64,000 bases of DNA from Flavobacteriales bacterium (GCA_016703005.1 JADJCX010000002.1:124001-188000); one strand, 5' to 3'. Shown: positions 47,901 through 59,094, counted from the stretch's first letter. Numbers and translations: made by a program. The notes: a model not told the origin generated them from the letters alone.

Positions 47901-50900
47901 TGCGGTCCATGCGCCACCGATATCCGGTGAACCCACGAGCGATAAGAACATGTTCGCTGCAAGAGAGTTCGAACACATGGTAAGCGCTCCATTGTTGCCA
48001 GCATCGGGTGGCGCATTCTCGGTAACGGTGACCGTTGCCGTTGCGTTCAGGCACGGCGCGATGCCGACCACCGTGTAGGTATAGATGCCCGGTGCATCCA
48101 CCGCAGGATCATAGTTCGCGCCGTGCGCCGCACCGCCGGGAGCGGTCCATGCACCGCCGGCTTGTGGCGAACCTCCGAGCGACAGGAACATATCCGCAGC
48201 CGGGCTGTTCGCGCAGATCGTCAACGTGCCGTTGGTGCCTGCGTTGGCCGCTGCGTTCTCTGTTACGGTCACTGTGGCCGTTGCATTGCCGCAAGGCGCA
48301 ACACCGGCAACGGTGTAGGTGTAAATGCCCGGTGCATCAATGTTCGGATCGTAGTTCGCGCCATGCGCAGCACCGCCCGGTGCTGTCCATGTTCCTCCGC
48401 CCTGCGGCGCACCGCCAAGGGACAGGAACATGTCAAGTGCAACACTGTTGTCGCAGATGGTGAGCGCACCATTGCTGCCAGCATTCGGTGCGGCGTTCTC
48501 CGTTACCGAAACTGTTGCCGAGGCATCCGTGCAAGGGGCGATCCCGACAATGGTATACGTGTACACACCCGATGCGTCGGTAGTGGGATCATAGTTGCCA
48601 CTGTGTGCGCCTCCTCCCGGCGCGGTCCACGTTCCACCTATTTGAGGAAGTCCGCCAAGGGACAAGAGAAGGTCCGTGATAGGATCATTGGCACAGATCC
48701 CCAGAGCGCCATTGAGCCCAGCGTTCGGTGCCAGGTTCTCCGTTACAGTAACAGTTGAGGATACAGCCGGGCATGGTGGGGCGGCTGGTATGGTGTAGGT
48801 GTACACACCCGGACCGTCAATTGCCGGATCGTAGTTAGCGCCATGTGCAGCACCGCCGGGAGCGGTCCAGTTCCCACCTGCTTGTGGAGCACCGCCGAGC
48901 AGGCCGAACAAGTTGACAGCAGCGTCGGATGAGCATAGCGTCAGCACGCCATTCGTCCCGGCATCCGATGCAATGCTTTCCGTAACGGTAACGGTGGAAG
49001 TCGCGTTCGCGCACGGCGCAATGCCAACGATGGTGTAGGTGTAGACGCCGGGGACATCCACGGCTGGATCGTAGTTGACACCATGCGCTAAGCCACCGGG
49101 AGCGGTCCATATGCCACCTGCTTGAGGCGGCCCTCCGAGCGCAGCGAAGAGGCTCACCGGCCCACCCGAACTGCACAAGCTCCAGTTTCCGTTGGTGCCT
49201 GCGTTCGGTGCTGGATCCTCCGTGACCGTAACCGTTGCGGTCGCATTTGCACACGGCGCGGCACCAGCTACGGTATATGTGTAGATGCCCGGGGTATCCA
49301 TGGCAGGAACGTAGCTGGCGCCATGTGCAACACCACCCGGTGCGGTCCATGTGCCACCCGCTTGCGGTGCACCGCCAAGAGACAGGAACATGTCGGTCCC
49401 AACGCCGTTCGAGCACAACGTCAGTGTTCCGTTCGTACCTGCATTCGTCGCGGGATTTTCAGTAACGGTGACGGTTGCTGTTGCGTCGGCGCAAGGCGCT
49501 ACACCTGTTACCGTGTAGGTGTAGATGCCCGGTGCATCAACCGTTGGATCGTAATTCACACCGTGCGCTGCGCCGCCGGGGGCTGTCCAAGCACCACCTG
49601 CTTGTGGTGCACCACCGAGCGAAGCCAAAAGCGCAACCGCAGCACCGTTCGAGCAGATCGTAAGAGTCCCGTTCGTTCCAGCGTTCGTTGCCGGGTTCTC
49701 GGTAACGGTGACCGTTGCTGTTGCGTTCGCGCATGGTGCGACACCTACCACCGTGTACGTGTAGATGCCGGGGGCATCGACCACTGGATCGTAGTTCACA
49801 CCATGTGCTGCGCCGCCGGGCGCTGTCCAAGCACCACCGGCTTGCGGCGTGCCGCCGAGCGAAGCAAAAAGCGCAAACGCAGCACCGTTCGAGCAGATCG
49901 TCTGTGTGCCGTTCGTTCCTGCGTTCGTTGCCGGGTTCTCGGTAACGGTGACCGTCGCTGTCGCATTCGCACACGGCGCTACACCTGTAACGGTGTACGT
50001 GTAGATGCCGGGTGCATCGACCACTGGATCGTAGTTCACACCGTGCGCTGCGCCAGGCCTGGGGCGTACCACCGAGGAGCAAAGGCCCACAGCGCTCCTA
50101 GCGCGCCATTGTTTCCGCATTCGTTGTCGTATCCAGTAACGGTGACCAGCTGTTCGCGCACCAGCACCGTGTAGGGAAGCCCGGTAAATCACGGTTGGCG
50201 TTGAGCCGTGGGGCCGCCAGGGTCCGGGCGCCGCCTGCTTGCGGCGTACCACCGAGCGAGGCAAAGAGCGCAACGCGCTCGTTGGGGTGGCGGGGGGCTG
50301 GCGTCGGCGTCGTTGCCGGGTTGAGTGACCGTTGTGTTGCGTCGGTGCAGGGCGCGACCCCAGTTACGTGAGTAGATGCCGGGCTGACCACTGGATCGTA
50401 GTTCACACCGTGCGCTGCGCCACCGGGCGCTGTCCACGCACCACCAGCTTGTGGCGTACCACCGAGCGATGCAAAGAGCCCTACAGCTGCTCCGTTCGAG
50501 CAGATCGTGAGCGCGCCATTGTTTCCTGCATTCGTTGTCGTATTCTCAGTAACGGTGACCGATGCTGTTGCATTCGCACACGGCGCAACTCCAGCTACCG
50601 TGTAGGTGTAGATGCCCGGTAAATCAACGGTTGGGTCGTAGTTGATGCCGTGCGCTGCGCCGCCAGGAGCGGTCCAAGCGCCGCCTGCTTGTGGCGTACC
50701 ACCGAGCGAGGCAAAGAGCGCAACCGCGCTACCGTTCGAGCAGATCGTCAGTGTGCCGTTCGTTCCTGCGTTCGTTGCCGGGTTCTCGGTAACAGTGACC
50801 GTTGCTGTTGCGTCGGTGCAGGGCGCGACCCCAGTTACCGTGTACGTGTAGATGCCGGGGGCATCGACCACGGGATCGTAGTTCACACCGTGCGCTGCGC

Positions 50901-53637
50901 CGCCGGGGGCGGTCCAAGCACCGCCTGCTTGCGGCGCACCACCGAGTGAAGCGAATAGCGCCACGGCAGCCCCGTTCGAACAGATCGTTAGAGTCCCGTT
51001 CGTTCCGGCATTCGTTGCAGAGTTCTCGGTAACGGTGACCGTTGCTGTTGCATTCGCGCACGGCGCAATACCTGTAACGGTGTACGTGTAGATGCCGGGT
51101 GCATCAACCGTTGGGTCGTAGTTCACACCGTGCGCCGCGCCGCCAGGGGCCGACCACGCACCACCCGCTTGCGGCGTACCACCGACCGATGCGAATAACG
51201 CGACCGCTGCACCGTTGGAACAGATGGTGAGTACTCCATTGGTCCCAGCGTTCGTTGCCGGGTTTTCTGTCACCGTAACGGTGCTCGATGAACTGCCGCA
51301 AGGGCCGCCAACGCCAACAGTGTACGTGTAGATGCCTGGTACATCAACGGCTGGGTTGTACGCGGCAGCGTGCGCTGCACCACCGGGAGCTGTCCATGTT
51401 CCGCCTGCTTGAGGTCCGCCTACAAGCGAAGCGAACATGTTCGTTGATGCACCATTTGAGCAAAGCGTCAGCGTTCCGTTGGTGCCCGCATTGGGCGCAG
51501 CGGTCTCGGTAACAGTAATCGTTGCCGTGGCACTTGCACAGGGTGGAGCGGCAACGTGATAGACATAGATGCCGGGTGCATCAACGGCCGGATCATAGTT
51601 CGCACCATGCACCGCTCCCCCCGGTGCTGTCCACCACCCGCCAGCTTGTGGCGTGCCTCCGAGCGAGGCGAACATGTCAGCGGGCAAAGCATTCGCACAG
51701 AGGCTGAGCGTTCCGTTCGTTCCGGCATCCGGTAGCGGCACTTCCGTCACCGTAACCGTTGACGTGGCGGCCGCGCAGGGTGCTACACCCGGAACGGTGT
51801 AGGTGTATACCCCCGGGTTGTGCGTAACGGGGTTGTAGTTCGGGTTGAAGCCCACGCCGTGGGCAACACCGAGCGGATTCGTCCATGTGCCGGTGTTCGG
51901 CGGTGCACCACCTAACTGTGCGAAGAGCGGTGTGGCAGCGCCATTCGCACACACTGTCAGGGTTCCGTTCGTGCCGGCATTCGGCCCCGCCACTTCCGTA
52001 ACGGTGACTGTTGCAGTGGCGTTGCCACAGGGTGCAACCCCCGCAACGGTATAGGTGTAGATGCCCGGTGCATCAACTGCGGGATCATAGTTCGCACCAT
52101 GCGCGGCACCACCGGGTGCTGTCCATGTGCCACCGGCTTGCGGTGTTCCACCGAGCGCAGCGAAAAGGCTGGAAGCCGGATTGTTAGCACAGGTGTTCAG
52201 CGTTCCGTTGGCACCGGCGTTCGGCCCTGCCGTTTCCGTAACGGTGACCGTAGCAGTCGCGCTTGCACACGCATTTCCCACGGAATACGTGTAGATGCCC
52301 GGACCATCGACCACCGGATCGTACATGCCTGTATGTGCGCCGCCGCCGGGAGCGGTCCAACTTCCACCGACATCCGGTGTCCCACCCAGTTCAGTGAAAA
52401 GATCAATGGGCGCCGCGGTGCCGCAGACCGTTACTGATCCAATGGTACCGGGATCGGGTGCTGCGCCACCACCTTGGGTAACCACGAAGTTGATCGAGGT
52501 GCTGGCAACGTTCTCCACCGGACAGTTGCCATCATCCGCAGTAATGAGCACGTTCACCGGCGAGAATGCCGCGTCAGCTGTCCAGCAGATGGTAGCAGTG
52601 GCCGGGTTAGTACCGGTAACTGTGAAAGTAGCTCCCGGCAAGAGCACAGTTGCCAGTGACACCACTTGCAGCACGGTAGCAGGGTCGGCATCGCTGAAGA
52701 CCACATCCACGCATACGTTGGCACCATCGCAAACTTCGATCGAATTCGAACCCGTGACCAGATAGGTCCCAGCACCACCGGTTACACCCGAGATACCGTT
52801 GGTCACGGGTACATTCCCGGTGCATGCAAGCACCACGAACATTTGGTCGCGCATCACCGACCCGATCAGCACGCCGTTCACGTCGAACTCCTGCACCAAT
52901 ACTGTCACCACATAATTGCCGATCAACGCTGGCGTGAAGCTGAGCTGGCCCGTGGCGGGGTCGATGGTAATGCCCGGTGCGGGTAGCAACCCCGTATATC
53001 CACCTTGATACGGAACGGGTGACCCGGCAGCGAAATACGCGGTGTTCAACGAGTACACAATGGTGTTGCCGTCAGGCTCGGTAACACCGTAGTTGTAGTT
53101 CACCGGCTGGTTCACACAGACATACGGGATGGACTGATCCGTGAACACAGGTGAATTATTGCATGGTGCTGTTGCGTTGTCCAGGTTCGCGTAGATGTAC
53201 ATCCCCGGGGTACCGGTCAGGTTCAGCGTACCCGCACGGCAGCACAAGTCCCAGCTGATGTTCCAATCGTTGCAGGGGGGGAGGTTCACGATGGTGGTGA
53301 ACACGTAGTGCTCCATGCCTGGCCAAGCACCACCGCTGCACGAACTGTTCGGTAACTCCGCCGCACACAGCTGGCTTACCTCCACTGGTGCGGGCACGGG
53401 CATAGCAAGCACCGTGAACGATATGCCGCAATCGCTGCTGAAGTCCAGATCCTGTGGGATCATGGGTGCGCCCGAACAATCGAGGAAGAGATCCAGCGTG
53501 ATCTCATACGAATTTCCCCCGAGGCATTCGTAGGTGATATCGCCACCTGCAAAGTGACCGGCGCGCGCTGCCAGTCCCGCGTAAAGCAGGCCGATCGCAA
53601 GGAGCGAACGTTTGAACCGGGTGCCGATGAGGGCCAT
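41959..53637 (-). CDS. second giant T9SS type B surface protein, about 3,890 aa, 41 repeats (several frameshifts)
   Basis: ATG 53637 starts a signal peptide (MALIGTRFKRSLLAIG, ends near residue 26). Residues 27-400 match the N-terminal domain of the first giant (GHFAGGDITYECLGGN, WDLCCRAGTL, DGNTIVYSL). Then come 41 repeats of about 80 aa with the pattern NAGTNGTLTLCSN, LFASLGGTPQAGG, TWTAPGGAAHG, NYDPAVDAPGIYTYTV, AGVAPCANATATVTV. A PKD-like domain (VASFYALPDTQVSINN) and the type B sorting domain (YWVPNTFTPDGNGLNDFF, IFDRWGQPLF) end it at 41959. Frames break near 45262, 45450, 46062-46090 and 50060-50420; the frames resume in phase with the repeats. I count one gene with sequence errors; true decay cannot be excluded. 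No PorP/SprF gene is next to it. Confidence 0.85.
45345..46440 (-). repeat. higher-order repeat of about 480 bp within the giant gene
   Basis: Two 80-aa units, one of the DPGTNGALTVCDQGAP type and one of the NAGTNGAWTLCEDMAP type, repeat as a pair at nearly identical DNA level. Equivalent bases are at about 45345, 45822 and 46300, a spacing of 477-478 bp. Frameshifts cluster in these copies, as expected where reads are hard to place. Confidence 0.8.
50060..50420 (-). other. degraded or mis-assembled repeat segment
   Basis: This stretch follows the sequence of the neighbouring unit at about 50510-50800 but with many small deletions and changes, so all frames break. Flanking units are clean. 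It looks like an unpolished consensus in a repeat rather than a biological junction. Confidence 0.6.
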
Positions 53638-53795
53638 GGGGGGGGCGCGGAAAAAGCTGTCGAAGGTATCGCGCGCAGGTACGCGCGTGGGAACCGCTTC
53701 GAAGCGGGGTTACGCAAGTCTTACTGTTCATCACAGTGTTGCAGCCTTAACGCTCCGGTGCCGGTACCATCAGGTTTCCAGCGTTGGGACAAGGC

Positions 53796-53803
53796 TACAT
53801 TTG
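53796..53803 (+). promoter_or_regulatory. Bacteroidota -7 box (TACATTTG) for the TonB receptor operon
   Basis: This is an exact TAnnTTTG match. A tttc 19 bases upstream may stand in for the -33 TTTG element. Starts at 53814 or 53832 would follow a very short leader. Confidence 0.55.
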
Positions 53804-53831
53804 GCGCCCTTTCATGGAAGCCCGGCACACG

Positions 53832-56369
53832 ATGATCAGATCCTTACGCTCCAGTCTTCTTCTCATCGTTGCGACAGCGGCCATGCCAGTGCTCGGCCAA
53901 GTGGATACTGCCTTGTACGCGCCGGTGGACACCAGCCGGGCCGGGAATGCCCGTATGCCCATGTACGCTATCGATGCACAGGAGCTGGATGCCTCGCTCG
54001 GTGCACAGGATATCAGCGGGGTGCTGCAAAGTTCCCGCGACATCTTCACCAGCACGGCGGGCTTCAACTTCGGGAATGCACGTTTCCGCATTCGCGGGTA
54101 CGACGGTGAGAACACCTTGGTCACCCTGAACGGTGTTATGATCAACGACATGGAAAGCGGGTTCGCACCATGGACACTTTGGGGTGGCTTGAATGATGTG
54201 ACGCGTTGGATGCGGGTGCACAACGGCGTGGCTGCTTCGCGACAGACCTTCGGCAGCGTGGGGGGCCACACGGAGATCGGGCTGCGTCCGAGCGAACTGC
54301 GCAAGGGCCTTCGCCCCAGCTTGGCTTTCAGTGACCGCAGCTACCGCAATCGCCTAATGGTGACCTATAACACCGGCATGCGGGCGAACGGTTGGGCGGT
54401 GAGCGTAAGTGGCAGCCGTCGCTGGGCCAAGGAAGGATATGTGGAGGGGACGAGCTACGACGCGTGGGCATACTTCCTCGGTGTGGAGAAGAAATTGAAC
54501 GACCGCCATAGTCTTGGCTTCGTGTACTTCGGTGCACCCATCATCCAAGGCCGTCAAGGCATCGCGGTGCAAGAGGCGTACGATCTTACGGGCAACAACT
54601 ACTACAATCCCAACTGGGGCTATCAGGACGGTGAGAAGCGGAACGCGCGCATGAGCCACGATCACAAACCGGTTTTCCTTTTCACCCATTATTGGGATCT
54701 GGGTGAAAGAGGAAAGGTGACCACGAGCGCGTTGTACACCTTCGGTCGCGACGGCCTCACCAACCTCAACTGGTTCGATGCGAAGGATCCGCGTCCCGAC
54801 TACTACCGCTACCTGCCGAGCTATTTCGAGCAGACCGATGGGGACTATGCCTCGCAATTGGCGAGCCTCTGGGGCAGCGATGACGACACACGGCAGATCA
54901 ATTGGGACCAGCTCTATTTCGCCAACGGCAAGAACCTGTACACAGTTGAGGATGCTGAAGGCATTGCAGGTAACAATGTGAGCGGTGCCCGCAGCAAGTA
55001 CATCGTTGAGGAGCAGCGCACGGATCCCACCCGTTGGGGTTTGAACACGGTGTGGGACCGGGCTTGGAAGGAGGGTATGCACGTTACCGCGGGGGCCAGT
55101 TGGAACAACCAGGTGACGCACAACTACAAACTGGTGAAGGATCTTCTGGGTGGTGATTTCTGGGTCGACTTGAACCAATTCGCTGAATTGGACCAGGACG
55201 ATCCCAACGCCGCGCAGAACGATATCGAGAATCCTAACCACGTGGTGCGCGAGGGTGATCGCTTCGGGTACAACTACGACCTGCACGTGAGCAGCATCAA
55301 CGCATTCGGGCAGTTGGAGAAGCAGTGGCGCAAACTGGAAGCATACGTAGGCTTGAACGTGGCACACACGAGCTTCTTCCGCGAAGGCAATGTGGCCAAC
55401 GGTCGCTTCCCCACCACCAGCAAAGGCAAGGGCGACACGAACAGTTTCTTCCACTACGGCACCAAGGCGGGTGCCGTGTACAAGATGAGCGGGCGGCACT
55501 ATGTTTCCGTGAACGCCGCCCACATGACACGGCCACCGGCACCGCGATCAGCCTACCTGAGCGCACGTAACCAAGATGGCGTGATCGATGGACTCACGAA
55601 TGAGAAGGTGACCAGCGCCGACATCAACTACCAGCTGCGCGCACCGCGCATCAAGGGTCGCCTCACGGGCTACTACACGAAATTCAGCGACCAGGTCTGG
55701 AGCCGCAGCTTTTTCCACGAGGAGTTCCTCACCATCGTGAACTACACGATGACGGGCGTGGATCAAACGCACATGGGAGTGGAATTCGGCGCGGAGGCGA
55801 ACCTGACCGCCACATGGACGCTCACCGCCGTTTACGCTAAGGGACAATACACATACAGCAGTCGGCCGTCGGCAACGGTGACCCGCGACAATAGCAGCGA
55901 GGTATTGGCCAGCGACCGCACCGTGTATTGGAAAAACTATCGTGTCGGTGGTATGCCGCAAACGGCCGCCAGTATCGGATTGAAATACAATTCACCCAAG
56001 TTCTGGTTCGCCGGTGTCAATGGCAATTTCTTCGACGACATCTACTTGGATCCGAACCCCGGACGCCGCACCGTGGAAGCCACGGAGATCTTCGTGGACG
56101 AGGACCCACAAGTGGACGCACTGTTGGAGCAGGAGAAATTGGAGAGCGCCTTCGTGCTTGACATCTTCGCGGGCAAGAGCTGGATGTTCAAGCGCAAGTA
56201 CCGCGTGGCGGTGAACGCCAACGTCAACAATCTGTTCAACGTCACTGACTTCGTCACCGGCGGGTTCGAGCAACTGCGCTTCGATCGCCAGGACGTTGAT
56301 CGTTTCCCGAGCAAATACGGTTACATGTACGGCCGCACCTTCTTCCTAATGGCCACCTTCAGCTTCTGA
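53832..56369 (+). CDS. TonB-dependent outer-membrane receptor, 845 aa
   Basis: ATG 53832 (MIRSLRSSLLLIVATAAMPVLGQ) gives a clean signal peptide; ATG 53814 is an alternative. There is no N-terminal CarboxypepD_reg domain. The plug domain starts near residue 50 (DISGVLQSSRDIFTSTAGFNF, FRIRGYDGENTLVTLNGVMIND), and the rest alternates as a beta barrel ending in an aromatic C-terminus (GRTFFLMATFSF). The barrel has the Arg/Asn/Gly-rich extracellular loops of TonB receptors. No SusD homologue follows; instead a DUF5689 lipoprotein starts 3 bp later. The partner genes suggest nucleic-acid or nucleotide uptake; the substrate is inferred. Confidence 0.92.
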   Translation: MIRSLRSSLLLIVATAAMPVLGQVDTALYAPVDTSRAGNARMPMYAIDAQELDASLGAQDISGVLQSSRDIFTSTAGFNFGNARFRIRGYDGENTLVTLNGVMINDMESGFAPWTLWGGLNDVTRWMRVHNGVAASRQTFGSVGGHTEIGLRPSELRKGLRPSLAFSDRSYRNRLMVTYNTGMRANGWAVSVSGSRRWAKEGYVEGTSYDAWAYFLGVEKKLNDRHSLGFVYFGAPIIQGRQGIAVQEAYDLTGNNYYNPNWGYQDGEKRNARMSHDHKPVFLFTHYWDLGERGKVTTSALYTFGRDGLTNLNWFDAKDPRPDYYRYLPSYFEQTDGDYASQLASLWGSDDDTRQINWDQLYFANGKNLYTVEDAEGIAGNNVSGARSKYIVEEQRTDPTRWGLNTVWDRAWKEGMHVTAGASWNNQVTHNYKLVKDLLGGDFWVDLNQFAELDQDDPNAAQNDIENPNHVVREGDRFGYNYDLHVSSINAFGQLEKQWRKLEAYVGLNVAHTSFFREGNVANGRFPTTSKGKGDTNSFFHYGTKAGAVYKMSGRHYVSVNAAHMTRPPAPRSAYLSARNQDGVIDGLTNEKVTSADINYQLRAPRIKGRLTGYYTKFSDQVWSRSFFHEEFLTIVNYTMTGVDQTHMGVEFGAEANLTATWTLTAVYAKGQYTYSSRPSATVTRDNSSEVLASDRTVYWKNYRVGGMPQTAASIGLKYNSPKFWFAGVNGNFFDDIYLDPNPGRRTVEATEIFVDEDPQVDALLEQEKLESAFVLDIFAGKSWMFKRKYRVAVNANVNNLFNVTDFVTGGFEQLRFDRQDVDRFPSKYGYMYGRTFFLMATFSF

Positions 56370-56372
56370 ACC

Positions 56373-57704
56373 ATGAACAACCTCTTTTCATTGCGCAACC
56401 TCAGCATCGCTCTGGGCGCCGTTACACTCTTCGCATCGTGCGACAAGGAGTTCGATGCACCTCCCATCGCGTCGATACCGGATAGTGCGGTGATCACCAT
56501 CCCTGAATTGCGCCAGATGTTCGGGGACAGTGGCCAGTTGCCAGTACGGTTCACGCAACCCTTGAGCGTGTATGGCATCATTACCGCCGATGAGGAGAAC
56601 GGCAACCTCTACAAGAACGTTTACATGCAGGATGGTGGCCAAGCCATCAACCTGCGGTTGCGGAACAGCGGCGGACTTTACCAAGGTGACCGTGTGCGGG
56701 TGTATCTGCCCGGCTGCACGTTGAACCAATACAATGGTGTGTTGCAGATCGATTCGGTCGATGTGGACAACAACGTGGTAAAGCAATCGACGCTGAACGT
56801 TGTGGAACCCTTGGTGATGACCATCGCCGAACTCAACGCCTCGCACTTGAACGGCTACGGTTTGGACACATTGCAATCCATGCTCGTGCGGATCCCGAAC
56901 GTGGAGTTCGTGCTCGATGAGGCTTGTTATGGACAGCCATATGCCGATGCGGTCGGACAGCAATCATTGGATAGGAACCTCAGTGACTGTAACGGGAGCA
57001 TCATCGTGCGCAGCAGCGGGTATGCCAACTTCGCAAGCTTGCCGGTGGCAACGGGTAACGGGACTTTCACAGGGATCCTCGGTCAATACCAAGGCAACAA
57101 CCAGCTTATCATCCGCGATCTCGGCGAGTTGGACATGAACGGCACGCGTTGCGATCCATGCCCGCTTCCATTCCAGCCATGCGCTGCCGCTGCAACGGTG
57201 CAGGAGGATTTCGCTACCGTGGTGAGCAATTCGAACATCAACCTGGCCTGCTGGTTCAGTGGTTCGCTCTCCACCGACAACCGCGTATGGCGCGGCGGTG
57301 CCTTCCAAACGGAACTGTTCGCCCAAGGCAGCGCATACACGAGTTCAGCGCCGTCGACCGTTAGCTGGTTGGTAAGTCCGAACGTGCAGGCCACTGGCAG
57401 CAACACGTTGCAGTTCATGAGCCAGCGCGCTTTCGGCGATGCAGGCCATGAGCCTTTCTCGCTCTTCATCTGCACCAATTTCGATGGCACCAACCTCGCT
57501 ACCGCCAACTGGGTGCCGGTCACCAGCACCTTCGCCAGCGACGGCACCGCCGACTTCGTTTGGGTGAACAGCGGTGTTGTTCAACTCAGCGGATACCTGC
57601 CCGTTGGATACACGGGAGGCTTCGTGGTCGGCTTCCGCTATACCGGCAGCGGCCCCAACAACCAGGACACGAACTTCCGCATTGACGACGTGCAGATCAA
57701 TTGA
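56373..57704 (+). CDS. DUF5689 domain lipoprotein, 443 aa
   Basis: The N-terminus is a lipoprotein signal (MNNLFSLRNLSIALG, lipobox LFASC, Cys then DKEFDAPP). Residues about 38-260 hold the DUF5689 region with OB-fold-like strands (TQPLSVYGIITADEENGN, RLRNSGGLYQGDRVRVYL, TGILGQYQGNNQLIIRDL). The C-terminal 170 residues (QEDFATVV, WLVSPNVQATGSNTLQFMS, GSGPNNQDTNFRIDDVQI) form a jelly-roll domain of the choice-of-anchor or DUF5017 type. It probably sits at the cell surface beside the TonB receptor, in the place SusD takes in sugar systems. It is separated from that gene by 3 bp and from the next by 43 bp. Confidence 0.88.
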   Translation: MNNLFSLRNLSIALGAVTLFASCDKEFDAPPIASIPDSAVITIPELRQMFGDSGQLPVRFTQPLSVYGIITADEENGNLYKNVYMQDGGQAINLRLRNSGGLYQGDRVRVYLPGCTLNQYNGVLQIDSVDVDNNVVKQSTLNVVEPLVMTIAELNASHLNGYGLDTLQSMLVRIPNVEFVLDEACYGQPYADAVGQQSLDRNLSDCNGSIIVRSSGYANFASLPVATGNGTFTGILGQYQGNNQLIIRDLGELDMNGTRCDPCPLPFQPCAAAATVQEDFATVVSNSNINLACWFSGSLSTDNRVWRGGAFQTELFAQGSAYTSSAPSTVSWLVSPNVQATGSNTLQFMSQRAFGDAGHEPFSLFICTNFDGTNLATANWVPVTSTFASDGTADFVWVNSGVVQLSGYLPVGYTGGFVVGFRYTGSGPNNQDTNFRIDDVQIN

Positions 57705-57747
57705 TCGTCCGGCGCCGGTCACACAACCCTAACGAATACCAGAACAC

Positions 57748-59094
57748 ATGAGAGCTTCACTACTTCTTCCACTGCTTGCACTATCCACCGCCGCCAGCGC
57801 ACAGTTCACGAGCGGTTTCGAGACGTGGACCGATACCGTGCCCTCCGATTGGATGGGCTCGAAGACCACGCTCAGCGCAGATAGTGTTGCGCAAGTGAGC
57901 AACAACCCGCACGGAGGCACCTATGCCGTTCGTTTGACCAACAGCGTAAGTGGCCACAAGCGTTTCACCACGCAATCGGCTACCGTAGTTGATGGCACCA
58001 CCTACGATGTCACGTATTGGGTGCGCGGCAACGGCAGTGGCCGCACCGGTTTGTTCGATGGTCGCGCTGCCGCATCGGGCTATGCATCGTATACGCCCTA
58101 CTACGTTTCCACGGGCAACGCTTGGACCCAAGTAACGCAGCAGATCACCGCCGCGAACGATACAACGGGTGCACAGTTCATCCTTTCCGTTCAATTGACC
58201 AGCGGCCCTGAGCACCTCGTGATCGACGACGTGAACATCACCGGAGGGATCATCGTTCCTCCCGTGGATGCGAGCATCTATGAGATCCAGTACACAACGG
58301 CTTTGGACGGCAATTCCCCTTTCAACAACCAAGCTGTGAACACAGGCGGGATTGTCACAGGCGTGGATACTGTGGGGTCCAATTCGTACTTCATCCAAGC
58401 CGGTATAGGTCCATGGAGCGGCATTTATGTGTTCGACAACACGTCGGTGGTAGCCCTGGGCGACAGTGTGACGTTGACGGCGACCGTGACGGAGTTCAAC
58501 ACGACGACCGAACTCACCAACGTGAGCAATTTGGTGGTGGTTGGCCAATACCCGCAGCCTGCTCCCCAGATACTGGATGCCACTGCCGCCGCCGCAGAGC
58601 AGTGGGAAGGTGTGCTGGCGCACATTGCCGAACTGGAATGCATGAACCTGCCCGACGCGGGCACGTTCTTCGAATGGACGGGCACCAGCTGGCAGGGGTC
58701 GATGCCTGTGGACGACCTCATGTATCTCTATGCGCCTGTCCTGGGCAACTTCTACAACGTTACCGGCGTGATGCATTTCGCGAACGGCGCACGCAAGATC
58801 GAGCCGCGTGGTCTGAGCGATTTCACTGCGGGTACGGGCCTCAAGGACATCGGCATGTTCAGTGCCGGCGTTTTCCCGAACCCTGCGAGTGCTTTGTTAA
58901 CGGTGATCACTCCGGACCTCAGTGGTCGCGTTGAATACACCTTGAGCGATGTTGCCGGTCGTGTGGTGCATAGCGCGGTGATCACCAACGAGCGCAGCAC
59001 GATCGATGTGAGCGCAATGCCCGCCGGTTTCTACACCCTGACTCTCCGCAACGGTTCTTCCGTTTGGAGCACCCGCGTATTGGTGCAGCGTTGA
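57748..59094 (+). CDS. secreted T9SS type A protein with carbohydrate-binding-like and ExeM-type OB-fold domains, 448 aa
   Basis: A signal peptide (MRASLLLPLLALSTAASA) leads to a CBM4/9-like jelly roll (residues 20-165; FETWTDTVPSDWMGS, VIDDVNITGG). Residues about 172-350 match the OB-fold found in ExeM/NucH extracellular nucleases (YEIQYTTALDGNSPFNNQAV, GIVTGVDTVGSNSYFIQAG, GDSVTLTATVTEFNTTTELT). The C-terminal 80 residues (GVFPNPASALLTVITP, LSDVAGRVVHS, MPAGFYTLTLRNG) are a type A T9SS sorting domain. No nuclease active site is present in this protein; the enzyme may be the product of the convergent gene. It is the third gene of the TonB receptor operon. Confidence 0.88.
   Translation: MRASLLLPLLALSTAASAQFTSGFETWTDTVPSDWMGSKTTLSADSVAQVSNNPHGGTYAVRLTNSVSGHKRFTTQSATVVDGTTYDVTYWVRGNGSGRTGLFDGRAAASGYASYTPYYVSTGNAWTQVTQQITAANDTTGAQFILSVQLTSGPEHLVIDDVNITGGIIVPPVDASIYEIQYTTALDGNSPFNNQAVNTGGIVTGVDTVGSNSYFIQAGIGPWSGIYVFDNTSVVALGDSVTLTATVTEFNTTTELTNVSNLVVVGQYPQPAPQILDATAAAAEQWEGVLAHIAELECMNLPDAGTFFEWTGTSWQGSMPVDDLMYLYAPVLGNFYNVTGVMHFANGARKIEPRGLSDFTAGTGLKDIGMFSAGVFPNPASALLTVITPDLSGRVEYTLSDVAGRVVHSAVITNERSTIDVSAMPAGFYTLTLRNGSSVWSTRVLVQR

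Larger units (their letters stand above)
42745..52455 (-). repeat. 41 protein-coding repeats of about 240 bp
   Basis: The period is 240 bp in the best-preserved part, for example the block gcaccgttcgagcagatcgt at about 49641 and 49881. Each unit carries two Cys, one in the LTLCSN segment and one in APC. Units 6-13 are closely similar in DNA; units 26-35 form alternating pairs. Confidence 0.92.

Noticed and set aside
42745..52455. Plus-strand open frames such as 44006-44485 and 49122-50174
   Set aside because: They are shadows of the 240-bp coding repeats of the second giant, and their products are low-complexity.
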